Positions 19,528 through 27,789 of a stretch of 64,000 bases of DNA are shown here, one piece after another. This DNA comes from Larkinella rosea (GTDB taxonomy: Bacteria; Bacteroidota; Bacteroidia; Cytophagales; Spirosomataceae), in contig NZ_RQJO01000007.1 of assembly GCF_003858635.1 (NCBI RefSeq), positions 559,941-623,940 of the forward strand, written 5' to 3'. The position numbers and the translations under genes are program-made. Numbering within the stretch: position 1 is the first letter of the stretch; each line of letters starts with the position of its first letter. Below the pieces are notes generated by a model that was not told the origin of the DNA, ran no database searches, and worked only from the letters and a program-made list of their open reading frames with translations.

Positions 19528-21498
19528 ATGAACTTCCGATTTTTGGGCCTTGCTGCGGTAGCCGCAGGAGCGCTTTCACTTGACGTCGACGCGCAGATTC
19601 CGGTCAGGCGGTTTGAGCCGGTGAGCTTTTCTCAGGTCGATATTACCGACCACTTCTGGCGCCCGAAGCTCGATAAAGTGGCCACCACCACCTTGCAGGC
19701 CTGTATTTACCAGACCGAAGAAAAGACGGGGCGTATCCGGAATTTTGAAAAAGTAAAGCGCGGGCAACACGAGAAACACGAGGGCATTTACTACGACGAC
19801 AGCGATGTGTACAAAGCGCTGGAAGCCATCGCGTATTCCCTCAAAAACCGCCCCGATGCCGAACTGGAAAAGAAGGCAGATGACTGGATTGATAAGATTG
19901 CAGCGGCCCAACAGCCTGATGGTTACCTGAATACGTATTATTCGCTGGTTGGTTTGGACAAACGCTGGACCGACATGGAGAAGCACGAAGATTACTGCGC
20001 CGGTCACCTCATCGAAGCGGCTGTGGCCTATTACAACACCACCGGGAAACGGAAATTACTGGACGTGGCCATCCGGTTTGCCGATCACATCGATGCGACA
20101 TTTCGGCTCCCGAACCGCCCGTGGGTCAGCGGGCATCAGGAAATTGAACTGGCGCTGATGAAACTCTATCACCAGACAAAGAACGACCGGTATCTGAAAC
20201 TGGCCGACTGGTTTCTGGACCAGCGCGGGCGGGGATTTGGCAAAGGAAAAATCTGGGATGACTGGAAGAATCCGGCGTATTGCCAGGATGCCGAGCCGGT
20301 GAAGGCCCAGAAGGAGATTACCGGACACGCGGTTCGGGCCATGTATCAGTATACCGGTGCGGCCGATGTGGCCGCCAGCACCGGCGACGCGGGATACATG
20401 ACCGCCATGAAAACCGTTTGGGAAGACGTCGTTTACCGGAACATGTACATCACGGGCGGTATCGGATCGTCGGGGCAAAATGAAGGATTTTCCATCGATT
20501 ACGACTTGCCGAACGAAACCGCCTACTGCGAAACCTGTGCGTCGGTCGGGATGGTGTTCTGGAATCAGCGTATGAACCTGCTTACGGGCGAGGCCAAGTA
20601 CGTCGATGTGCTGGAGCGGAGTCTGTACAATGGCGCGCTGGACGGCCTGAGTTTGAGTGGCGACCGGTTTTTTTACGGTAATCCGCTGGCTTCCAGCGGG
20701 AAGAACGCCCGAAGCGAGTGGTTCGGAACCGCCTGCTGCCCATCGAATATTGCCCGGCTGGTGGCGTCGCTCGGGGATTATATTTACGGAAAAAACGACT
20801 CCGGCATCTGGGTGAATCTCTACATCGGAAGCAATACAACGCTGAAAATTGGCAAAACCGAGGTGCCGGTCAAACTGGAAACCAATTATCCCTGGGAAGG
20901 CAGCGTACGATTGACGGTGAATCCGGCCAAAAAAACACCTTATGCCCTTCATTTGCGGATACCGGGTTGGGTCAGTAATGTGCCGGTCCCCGGAGATTTA
21001 TACCACTTTACGGAAGCCGGAAAAACCACCCCAATTTTGAAGCTAAACGGAAAACCGGTTGCGTACCGGGAAGAAAATGGATACGCAGTTCTGGCACGGA
21101 CCTGGCAAAAAGGCGATGTGGTTGAATTGGAATTACCGATGGAAGTGAAACGGGTTGTCGCCAAAAAAGAACTGGTGGCGGCCAACGATCGGGTGGCTAT
21201 TCAACGCGGACCGCTGGTCTACTGCGTGGAAGGTATTGACAATAACGGCCAGGCCTGGAATCTGTTAGTGCCTGATCAAACGATATTTACAACGCAATCG
21301 TATCAGGTGAGCACCGAACCGGTAGTAGCCGTTCAGGCCGATTTGCCGGTCATTGGACCGTCTGCCGATGGATCGAGTGTGGTGACGGAAAAGAAAAAAG
21401 TAACGGCCATTCCGTATTACGTCTGGGCCAATCGGGGCAAAAGCCCCATGCAGGTCTGGTTACCGACCAAAGCCAAACAGGTGAAGCTCGTCGATTAA
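19528..21498 (+). CDS. GH127 beta-L-arabinofuranosidase family (DUF1680) protein
   Basis: The start at 19528 (MNFRFLGLAAVAAGALS) gives a clean signal peptide and 656 residues, and the promoter position excludes the ATG at 19489. The (alpha/alpha)6-barrel family signature is complete: the zinc-binding E-T-C in NETAYCETCASVGM and the tandem Cys of FGTACCPSN, which in HypBA1 hold the zinc and include the nucleophile. GHQEIELALMKLY is also typical. It should release L-arabinofuranose (or a related sugar) from plant glycans in the periplasm. It stands alone between leftward genes, so it is probably monocistronic. Confidence 0.9.
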   Translation: MNFRFLGLAAVAAGALSLDVDAQIPVRRFEPVSFSQVDITDHFWRPKLDKVATTTLQACIYQTEEKTGRIRNFEKVKRGQHEKHEGIYYDDSDVYKALEAIAYSLKNRPDAELEKKADDWIDKIAAAQQPDGYLNTYYSLVGLDKRWTDMEKHEDYCAGHLIEAAVAYYNTTGKRKLLDVAIRFADHIDATFRLPNRPWVSGHQEIELALMKLYHQTKNDRYLKLADWFLDQRGRGFGKGKIWDDWKNPAYCQDAEPVKAQKEITGHAVRAMYQYTGAADVAASTGDAGYMTAMKTVWEDVVYRNMYITGGIGSSGQNEGFSIDYDLPNETAYCETCASVGMVFWNQRMNLLTGEAKYVDVLERSLYNGALDGLSLSGDRFFYGNPLASSGKNARSEWFGTACCPSNIARLVASLGDYIYGKNDSGIWVNLYIGSNTTLKIGKTEVPVKLETNYPWEGSVRLTVNPAKKTPYALHLRIPGWVSNVPVPGDLYHFTEAGKTTPILKLNGKPVAYREENGYAVLARTWQKGDVVELELPMEVKRVVAKKELVAANDRVAIQRGPLVYCVEGIDNNGQAWNLLVPDQTIFTTQSYQVSTEPVVAVQADLPVIGPSADGSSVVTEKKKVTAIPYYVWANRGKSPMQVWLPTKAKQVKLVD

Positions 21499-21501
21499 CG
21501 A

Positions 21502-22800
21502 TCAGTAAACCGGGTCGGTGGGCAAAATCAGCTCACTGGTGAATGTACACGATTGCCAATTTAAATGGAGAGTTCCGCCCAGCAGACTAGTTAACCGGTG
21601 GGTGATCCAGAGGCCCAGTCCGTGGCCTTCCTTGAGCGGATCGGCGCGGAAGTACGGTTGTCGTAAGTCGATCGTTGGGCCACTTTCGTGCAGGGTACGG
21701 TTTTGAATCTGAATGATCCAGTTTTCCTCCTGGAGCAGTTTTACCGTAACTACGCTGCCGGAAACGGCGTATTTTACTGCATTTTCGATCAGATTCAGAA
21801 GAATGTGTTCCAGTTTGAGCGCGTCAGTTGTCAGGGGCGATTCGGAAAAAACCGCTCGCTCAAACGTGGTCGTAACGTTGTAATCGGTAGTGAGTGACGC
21901 GAGTTGCGCCAGGCATTTCGCAATCAGATCCGATAAAATGACCTGGCTTTTTTTCAACACCGGCGTCAGGTTGTCGGGTTGGCTCAGGGTCAGAAACTCG
22001 TTGATCAGTCGGGTCAGGCGGCTGACGTCTTCGAGTTGCCCCGTCAGAAATTGATGCGTTTGCGGGTCTGCCTGCCCCCGGTGGAGCGTCACTTCAAGAC
22101 CGGTTTTCATGACCGTCAGTGGGGTGCGAAGTTCGTGCGCGGCTGCCCCGAAAAAATGCCGCTGGCCCTCGGCACTTTCCCGAATTCGCGCCAGCATGCG
22201 GTTCAGGGTTTCGGTCAGCCGATACAATTCATCCCGGGTTTTCGGTAAGGCAATTGGTTCTGCATGTTCGGCGGTTTTGATGGCTTCAGCTTGATTGACA
22301 ATGTGTTGAATCGGTCGCAACAGCCAACCCGCTATGCCGTAACCCGCGCCAAAAGCCAACAACAAACTCAGCAGCCAGCTCAACCCGAATACGTTGCGCA
22401 GGTTCTCGATATCCGTGCGCAGACTTTTGTCGGGAACCGCCAGCGTGAGGCTCAGCTGTCCGCTGGGGTATTGCTCGGGCGACGACTGAACGGTGATCGA
22501 CCGGTAGGAGGGCGTTTGGTTACCTTCCGGATTGGGAAAACCGGGGCTGCGGAAAAGCTCGCGCGTTTGACCGTAACTTTGGTAGGTTACAAGCATCCGC
22601 TCGGTTCCGTTGGGGAGCGGAATAATGATCGGATCGACGCTGACGAGGGTCAGCAACCAGCCCGCCCGTACCTGCGTGGCCCGGTCGAAGGCCTGCTGTA
22701 GACCGGTTTCGGCCCGCAGTAGCATCAGGTAGCCTGCCAACCCGCTCACGACGGCGAAAACCGCCAGCACCGCCAGCACGATGCGGCTCCGCAGACTCAT
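21502..22800 (-). CDS. OmpR-partner sensor histidine kinase
   Basis: Two membrane helices (about 7-27 and 140-160) enclose a periplasmic domain of roughly 110 residues, followed by a HAMP domain (WLLRPIQHIVNQAEAIK). The HisKA box is FFGAAAHELRTPL, and an ATPase domain with NLIENAVKYA and GHGLGLWI follows. All catalytic motifs are intact. Its start overlaps the stop of the response-regulator gene by four bases, so it is translated from the same mRNA. The signal is unknown. The secreted DUF5666-like gene directly upstream of the pair may be functionally linked. Confidence 0.92.
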   Translation of the reverse strand: MSLRSRIVLAVLAVFAVVSGLAGYLMLLRAETGLQQAFDRATQVRAGWLLTLVSVDPIIIPLPNGTERMLVTYQSYGQTRELFRSPGFPNPEGNQTPSYRSITVQSSPEQYPSGQLSLTLAVPDKSLRTDIENLRNVFGLSWLLSLLLAFGAGYGIAGWLLRPIQHIVNQAEAIKTAEHAEPIALPKTRDELYRLTETLNRMLARIRESAEGQRHFFGAAAHELRTPLTVMKTGLEVTLHRGQADPQTHQFLTGQLEDVSRLTRLINEFLTLSQPDNLTPVLKKSQVILSDLIAKCLAQLASLTTDYNVTTTFERAVFSESPLTTDALKLEHILLNLIENAVKYAVSGSVVTVKLLQEENWIIQIQNRTLHESGPTIDLRQPYFRADPLKEGHGLGLWITHRLTSLLGGTLHLNWQSCTFTSELILPTDPVY

Positions 22801-23468
22801 TGGATTTTCAGCCGGTAGCCCCGACCGACCAGCGTTTCAATCAGCCCGGTTTGGCCGGTGGCATCCAGCTTTTTGCGCAGTTGGTAAATGTGGACTTCAA
22901 TGACATTGCTGCCCATGTCGTAGTCGGCCGACCAGACTTTTTCCGCGATTTCATTTTTGGTAACCAGTTGTCCGGCCCGGCGCATCAACAGTTCGAGCAG
23001 GGCAAATTCGCGGTTGGTCAGGTTCAGTGTCGTTCCGCTTTTGATTATTTCGTGCGAAATCAGTTGCATTTCCAGATCGGCCACGCGCAACACCACACTG
23101 TCGCCGGTGGCGGTCCGGCGTTGCAGAATCCGGATTCTGGCCAGCAATTCGTCGAAATCGAAGGGTTTGCGAAGGTAATCCACCGCGCCCAGATCCAGCC
23201 CTTGCACCACCGTGGCCGGATCGCTCAGGGCCGAAAGAATCATGACCGGTACCGCCAGTCGAAAGGCCCGCAGGTTTTTCAGCACGTCGAAACCGGTTTG
23301 GCCCGGCAGCATCAGATCGAGCAGCACCAGGTCGTAAAGACCACCGGCGAGCTGGTCAAGCCCTTCGGAGCCGGAATGGGTCAGATCGGCGACGTGGCCG
23401 TGCTGTTCGAGGCCCTGTTTGATAAAACGGCCCAGTTTACGCTCGTCTTCGATCACTAGAATTTTCAT
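22797..23468 (-). CDS. OmpR/PhoB-family response regulator
   Basis: Beginning at 23468 (MKILVIEDERKLGRFIKQGL), the 223-residue protein has a receiver domain with the phospho-acceptor Asp at about 51 (LLDLMLPG). The conserved Lys is in YLRKPFDFDELLARI. A winged-helix DNA-binding domain follows (LNLTNREFALLELLMRRAG, SNVIEVHIYQLRKKLD). The longer in-frame ATG at 23501 lies inside the preceding terminator hairpin and is rejected. It is coupled to the downstream kinase by a four-base overlap, a CusR/CusS-like arrangement. No metal-resistance genes adjoin it. Confidence 0.93.
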   Translation of the reverse strand: MKILVIEDERKLGRFIKQGLEQHGHVADLTHSGSEGLDQLAGGLYDLVLLDLMLPGQTGFDVLKNLRAFRLAVPVMILSALSDPATVVQGLDLGAVDYLRKPFDFDELLARIRILQRRTATGDSVVLRVADLEMQLISHEIIKSGTTLNLTNREFALLELLMRRAGQLVTKNEIAEKVWSADYDMGSNVIEVHIYQLRKKLDATGQTGLIETLVGRGYRLKIQ

Positions 23469-23481
23469 ACATTGATGACAA

Positions 23482-23515
23482 AACCGCTCCGGATCGGTCA
23501 AAATCCGGAGCGGTT
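23482..23515 (-). terminator. Rho-independent terminator of the secreted DUF5666-like gene
   Basis: AACCGCTCCGGAT (23482-23494) pairs perfectly with 23503-23515 around an 8-nt loop, and TTTTGTC follows on the reverse strand. It separates the upstream secreted-protein gene from the two-component operon. Confidence 0.82.
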
Positions 23516-23527
23516 GTTGGCAGGTGA

Positions 23528-24379
23528 TTACCGGATCAGGTATTGCTGACCGTTGATAGTCAGAATCGTCGGACGCAAGATATTCACTTTTTCGAGTTGA
23601 ACCTGCCCTTCCCGCAGGATTTTGGGATAGCCCTGCACGGTAATGGTGCTGCCTTTGGTCGCCAGATTTGTCAGCTGGTAGGCCACATGGGCCGGAATGC
23701 GGACAATTGTTTTGGCGTCACCGGAACCCGTAAGCGTAAATCCATTAACGCGACCCTCGCGATCGAGCTGATAATCGGCTATTTTCCCGGTCAGGGTCGA
23801 GGCCACCGGAGCGGATGGTGGTGTGGATGGCAGAATTGGCGGGGCATCCAGAATGGTTGTTTTGCCCGCTGTCAAGCTGGTCATCCGGAAAATAGTTTCA
23901 CCGCCCCGTCCGGTATCTGAAATACCGCTCACGCTCACCGAATTGCCGGCTTTAACGGCCTGCTGAACCGATTGTCCGAGGTGAGCCGGAAACTTGACAA
24001 GGGTGGTTGACCCGGCAGCGGTTTTCAGCGTGAAACCATCCAGAATAAAATCGTCGTTGCCTTTTAACTCACCGACTGTTCCGGTCAGGGTCGTCAGGGC
24101 AGTTAAACCACCGCGATTGTGCGGGCCGCGTGGTTCGCGGGGGGGGCGCGGTTCCTGCAGCCCATCCCGCCGATCCGAAGAATGTCTGAAGTCACGGAAC
24201 GGACCGCCGGGACGGTCACCCCGATGACCGCGGTCAGCCCGTAATTCGATAGGGGGAGCGGGTGCTGCCGCATCCGGGGCGCTGGCAGGAGGAGTCGGGG
24301 CGGTTTGGGCGTGAATCCGGGGCGTAATCAGGCTACCCATCAGCAACAGGCCGGTCATCAATTTTGCGTTGGTTTTCAT
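23528..24379 (-). CDS. Secreted protein with two DUF5666-like OB modules
   Basis: Starting at 24379 (MKTNAKLMTGLLLMGSLITP) there is a signal peptide cut near IHAQT. A proline/alanine linker and a strongly basic R/G/P/H-rich stretch (about 45-90) follow. Two similar beta-barrel modules come next (LTGTVGELKGNDDFILDGFTL and LTGKIADYQLDREGRVNGFTL), each followed by a TTLVKFPAHLGQ/KTIVRIPAHVAY-type segment. This is the DUF5666/OB-fold arrangement of unknown function. A TACTTTTG -7-like box lies at 24410-24417. It precedes an OmpR-type two-component pair but has its own terminator. Confidence 0.7.
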   Translation of the reverse strand: MKTNAKLMTGLLLMGSLITPRIHAQTAPTPPASAPDAAAPAPPIELRADRGHRGDRPGGPFRDFRHSSDRRDGLQEPRPPREPRGPHNRGGLTALTTLTGTVGELKGNDDFILDGFTLKTAAGSTTLVKFPAHLGQSVQQAVKAGNSVSVSGISDTGRGGETIFRMTSLTAGKTTILDAPPILPSTPPSAPVASTLTGKIADYQLDREGRVNGFTLTGSGDAKTIVRIPAHVAYQLTNLATKGSTITVQGYPKILREGQVQLEKVNILRPTILTINGQQYLIR

Positions 24380-24486
24380 TAGCAGTGTCATTTACTGTTG
24401 ATTATGAAACAAAAGTAGAAACACGTTCTGAGCCCGGCCTGAAACTGAAATTAATTTTTCTTCATACGGATAGGAGCCGGTGTTGA

Positions 24487-25398
24487 TCAGAATTCCTCGC
24501 TGAGTAGTTCCCGAAAAATCCCCAGAGCCGCTTTCATTCCGTTGGAGGCCGCAATCACCACCTGGCGCATCATCGTTTGCGTGTCCCCAGCCGCGTAAAC
24601 GCCGTCGACGCTGGTTTTACCCAAGCCGTCGGTGATCACAAAGCCTTTTTCGTCCAGCTGGCAACCTAATTGCGCGGCCAGATCACCGGTCTGACTGAGT
24701 GTCGAGTGGCTGTATAGGGCATCGATGGGAACGGTTTGCTGGTCGGCAAGTTGCAACGCTTTCAGCTGCCCATGCTGGTGTTGAAGAGCCCGAATTGGTG
24801 TTTCAATCATCGGAATACCGTGTTGCCGCAATTTCGCGGTTTGTTCGTCCGTCAATGTAGATGGGCCATTGGTGTACAACGTCATACCCGGACTCCAGTG
24901 GTGAATGAGTTTGGTCATTTCAAAGCCGGTTTCTCCATTCGCTAAAACGCCCACCACCTTATCTTTTACTTCGTAACCGTGACAAAATGGGCAATGCAAC
25001 ACCGAAATGCCCCAGCATTCGGCAAAACCGGGCAGGGGCGGAAAACCGTCGGTCAGACCCGTTGCCAGGATGATGCGTTTGGCAAAGAAAGTCTCCCCAG
25101 CCTGCGTTGCTACGCGAAAACCGGTTTCATCACGCGACGCCGTTGTTGCCGTCGCCGTTAAAAACCGCACGGTAGGATACGCCAGCGCCTGTTCGCGGGC
25201 AATCGCCGACAGATTGGCGGGCGTTTCACCGTCACGGGTCAGGAAACTGTGGGAGTGGGGCGTTTGCCGGTTGGCGGGCTGGCCGCTGTCGAGCACCAGA
25301 ACCGTTCGCAGGGCACGGCCCAGCAGCAGGGCCGCGCTAAGTCCGGCATAACTGCCGCCAATAATAATAACATCGTAAAAATTCTCAGAGGTTGCCAT
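24487..25398 (-). CDS. Thioredoxin-reductase-like NAD(P)/FAD flavoprotein
   Basis: The 303-residue protein has an FAD-binding GGSYAGLSAALLLGR at the N-terminus, a redox-active CPFCHGYE, a second nucleotide-binding region (VVGVLANGETGFEMTK) and the closing FAD motif VDGVYAAGDT. This is the small TrxR/AhpF-type fold. Without an adjacent thioredoxin or peroxiredoxin, its electron acceptor is unknown. Its promoter carries a perfect 27-bp dyad related to the one in front of the upstream CobW gene, so both are probably controlled by the same regulator. Confidence 0.85.
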   Translation of the reverse strand: MATSENFYDVIIIGGSYAGLSAALLLGRALRTVLVLDSGQPANRQTPHSHSFLTRDGETPANLSAIAREQALAYPTVRFLTATATTASRDETGFRVATQAGETFFAKRIILATGLTDGFPPLPGFAECWGISVLHCPFCHGYEVKDKVVGVLANGETGFEMTKLIHHWSPGMTLYTNGPSTLTDEQTAKLRQHGIPMIETPIRALQHQHGQLKALQLADQQTVPIDALYSHSTLSQTGDLAAQLGCQLDEKGFVITDGLGKTSVDGVYAAGDTQTMMRQVVIAASNGMKAALGIFRELLSEEF

Positions 25399-25462
25399 GC
25401 TAATCAGCGTTGTACAGTTAAATTCTTCTCATTCAAAAAGCGGTCGCTGCTTAAAAAGTTCC

Positions 25463-25512
25463 TAATTTTGCAACAACGTTGCAAAATTAAAATAGATAAT
25501 GTTAAAGTTCAA
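25463..25512 (-). promoter_or_regulatory. Promoter with overlapping perfect dyad operator (site A)
   Basis: A perfect 12+3+12 inverted repeat spans 25463-25489: TAATTTTGCAAC, AAC, then the reverse complement. On the reverse strand its outer arm supplies the -7 box TAATTTTG (25482-25489). A TTG -33 element lies 20 nt upstream (complement of 25510-25512). A bound protein would cover -7 and the start point, implying repression of the flavoprotein gene. Confidence 0.65.
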
Positions 25513-25572
25513 AAAGCCGGTTCGCCGATTTAAAACCGACGAGAGAACAGGAAAATTGTTCCTGCCCGTAGC

Positions 25573-26787
25573 CTATTCCCAAACCGGAAATGGATCGTAA
25601 AACCGCCCACCACCGTTCAGGTGTTGCAGTTCCGGCTCCGTGCACAGGCATTCCCGTAATTCGCCGGTGATTATTTCCGGATTCAGATCCTGACCGATTA
25701 CAACCAGTTCATTCTGCCGGTCGCCAAATCGGGGGTGCCAGCGCGCTTCAATGGAAGCCTGATTCTCAACAAAACCGGCGTAACCAATGCGTCTGCTAAA
25801 TGGCATCGACGCCCACCAGACACCCGCCCGTTCAGCCCGCAAACTCCCTCCGGCCTGACTGAAATTCAGCGCATCGTTGGGGCGGGATGCGAGCCAGAAC
25901 AGACCTTTACTTCGAATGATCGTTGCCGGAAAATTCTCACTCAGGTAGGTCCAGAACCGGGCCGGATGAAACGGTCGGCGGTCGCGGAAGACGAACGAGC
26001 CAATCCCGTACGTTTCCGTTTCGGGCGTGTGACCCAACCCGTTTTTATGATTTTGTAACTCCTGAATCCAGCCCGCCGATTGCGAAACTTCATCGAAATT
26101 GAAACGTTTGGTATTCAATATATGCACCGGATCGATCCGGCCAAACTGGCTTTCAAGCAAGATTGCTTTTGGGTTGAGTTTTTGCAGAATGGCCTTCAGT
26201 TCCCCCACCTGGTTGTGGCTCAGCTGATCGGTTTTGTTCAGAACCAGTACATTGGCAAATTCGATCTGATCGATCAGCAGGTTGACAATGGTACGCGAAT
26301 CGGCCGCATCTTCGTTCAGTTTCCGACCATAAACGGTATCAATACTGCCAAAATCACGACCGAAATTCAGGCCGTCAACGACTGTTACCAATGTATCCAG
26401 CCGGGAAAATCGGGACAAGTCGATACCATCAGGCAAGTCGGACCGGAAGGTAAACGTTTGGGCGACCGGCAGTGGCTCCGAAATACCCGACGATTCGATG
26501 AGCAGGTAATCGAACCGGTTTTCGGTCGCCAGCCGTTCCACTTCCAGCATGAGATCTTCGCGCAGCGTGCAGCAAATACAGCCATTGGAAAGTTCGACCA
26601 GTTTTTCTTCTGTTCGGGATAACGTGTTTTCGGCGCGTACCCATTGGGCGTCGATGTTAACCTCACTCATGTCGTTGACAATGACGGCAACTTTTAACCC
26701 GGCTTTGTTGTGCAGGATATGGTTAAGCAATGTGGTTTTGCCGGCTCCCAGAAAACCGCTCAAAACCGTAACGGGAAGTTTTTTCAT
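25573..26787 (-). CDS. CobW/COG0523 family GTPase (putative zinc metallochaperone)
   Basis: The 404-residue protein has Walker A GFLGAGKTTL (about 11-20), the diagnostic CxCC metal site GCICC (Cys70, Cys72, Cys73), an NKTD-type guanine-specificity motif (VLNKTDQL) and a C-terminal CobW_C domain (SFVFRDRRPFHPARFW). Family members bind GTP and zinc and deliver metal to client enzymes, often under Zur control when zinc is scarce. The dyad operator upstream fits that pattern, though the regulator itself is not in the window. Cobalamin synthesis genes are absent, which argues against a CobW role proper. Confidence 0.9.
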   Translation of the reverse strand: MKKLPVTVLSGFLGAGKTTLLNHILHNKAGLKVAVIVNDMSEVNIDAQWVRAENTLSRTEEKLVELSNGCICCTLREDLMLEVERLATENRFDYLLIESSGISEPLPVAQTFTFRSDLPDGIDLSRFSRLDTLVTVVDGLNFGRDFGSIDTVYGRKLNEDAADSRTIVNLLIDQIEFANVLVLNKTDQLSHNQVGELKAILQKLNPKAILLESQFGRIDPVHILNTKRFNFDEVSQSAGWIQELQNHKNGLGHTPETETYGIGSFVFRDRRPFHPARFWTYLSENFPATIIRSKGLFWLASRPNDALNFSQAGGSLRAERAGVWWASMPFSRRIGYAGFVENQASIEARWHPRFGDRQNELVVIGQDLNPEIITGELRECLCTEPELQHLNGGGRFYDPFPVWE

Positions 26788-26877
26788 GCTGGTAAGAAGG
26801 AAAATTGTTCAGTAAGCGAAGCGGTGGGGGCGTTTGAAGTTGCCATAAGCGAGGGGTTATAGGGCGTTTATTGGGAG

Positions 26878-26917
26878 CAAAAGTAACTTGAAAATCAGTA
26901 AATGCAACAATGTTGCA
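26878..26917 (-). promoter_or_regulatory. CobW-gene promoter with dyad operator (site B)
   Basis: On the reverse strand TACTTTTG (26878-26885) is a full -7 match. The -33 TTG lies 19-22 nt upstream, inside the palindrome TGCAAC-AAT-GTTGCA (26903-26917). The same TGCAAC-N3-GTTGCA core is found at site A. Here the operator covers the -33 element instead of the -7. Confidence 0.65.
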
Positions 26918-27062
26918 AAAATAAAACTCGCTGTCATTTTTCTCAAAATTGAGCTGGTTTAGCTACCGGAAAGAGGTGCTGGCCGAAAGTACGGGAAGGT
27001 TAAACCACTATTTTTAAGTAACTCGGGCAGCAATTCACAACTCGCTAATTTTAGTTGATAGC

Positions 27063-27677
27063 ATGATTACAACCATCATTTTTGATCTCGGTGCGGTTTT
27101 AATTGACTGGAGTCCCAACTATTTGTACAGTAAAGTCTTTCGGGAAGAAGAGATGCGGTTTTTTCTGGAAACCATCTGTACACCTGCCTGGAATGAAGAA
27201 CAGGATGCCGGGCGACCTTTGCAGGAAGCGACGGATTTATTGGTGGCCCAATTTCCCGAGCACGAAGCCAATATCCGGCTGTTTTATGATCGCTGGTCGG
27301 AAATGCTGCAGGGCGAAATTCCCGGAATGATTGATCTGCTTCGGGTGATTAAAGCCAGCGGTAACTACAAGTTATACGCACTGACGAACTGGTCGGCCGA
27401 AACGTTTCCCATTGCGCAGGAGCGGTTTGAGTTTCTGGGCTGGTTCGATGGAATTGTCGTTTCCGGCGTTGAAAAAGACCGGAAACCGTTTCCTTCCTTT
27501 TACAACACCTTGTTGAATCGGTATGCCATAAAACCGGACGAAGCCCTGTTCATCGACGACAACCTGCGGAATATCAGGGCCGCCGAGCAACTGGGGATTA
27601 ACGCCATTCATTTTACCCATGTCGATGCGTTAAAACCGCAGTTGATCGACTACGGTATTCCGGTTGGAACGGTTTAA
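27063..27677 (+). CDS. HAD-superfamily phosphatase (YihX-like)
   Basis: The 204-residue protein shows the four HAD motifs: FDLGAVLIDW (nucleophile Asp near residue 8), LTNWSAE (motif II), KPFPSFY (motif III Lys) and FIDDNLRNI (motif IV acids). The DLG form of motif I and the LTNW phrase resemble the YihX group, which dephosphorylates sugar phosphates such as glucose 1-phosphate. The cap domain lies between residues of about 15 and 90. It is a single gene with no clear operon partner, so the substrate is undecided. Confidence 0.86.
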   Translation: MITTIIFDLGAVLIDWSPNYLYSKVFREEEMRFFLETICTPAWNEEQDAGRPLQEATDLLVAQFPEHEANIRLFYDRWSEMLQGEIPGMIDLLRVIKASGNYKLYALTNWSAETFPIAQERFEFLGWFDGIVVSGVEKDRKPFPSFYNTLLNRYAIKPDEALFIDDNLRNIRAAEQLGINAIHFTHVDALKPQLIDYGIPVGTV

Positions 27678-27789
27678 AAAGGAGGCTTCCGGTGGGTAGA
27701 TGTGCATGAGGCCAGTGCTTATAACGATCAATTCTGTCAAGTCCTTCATTGTACCCACGGTTTAATCCACAGCCCTATTCCACGCAAAT

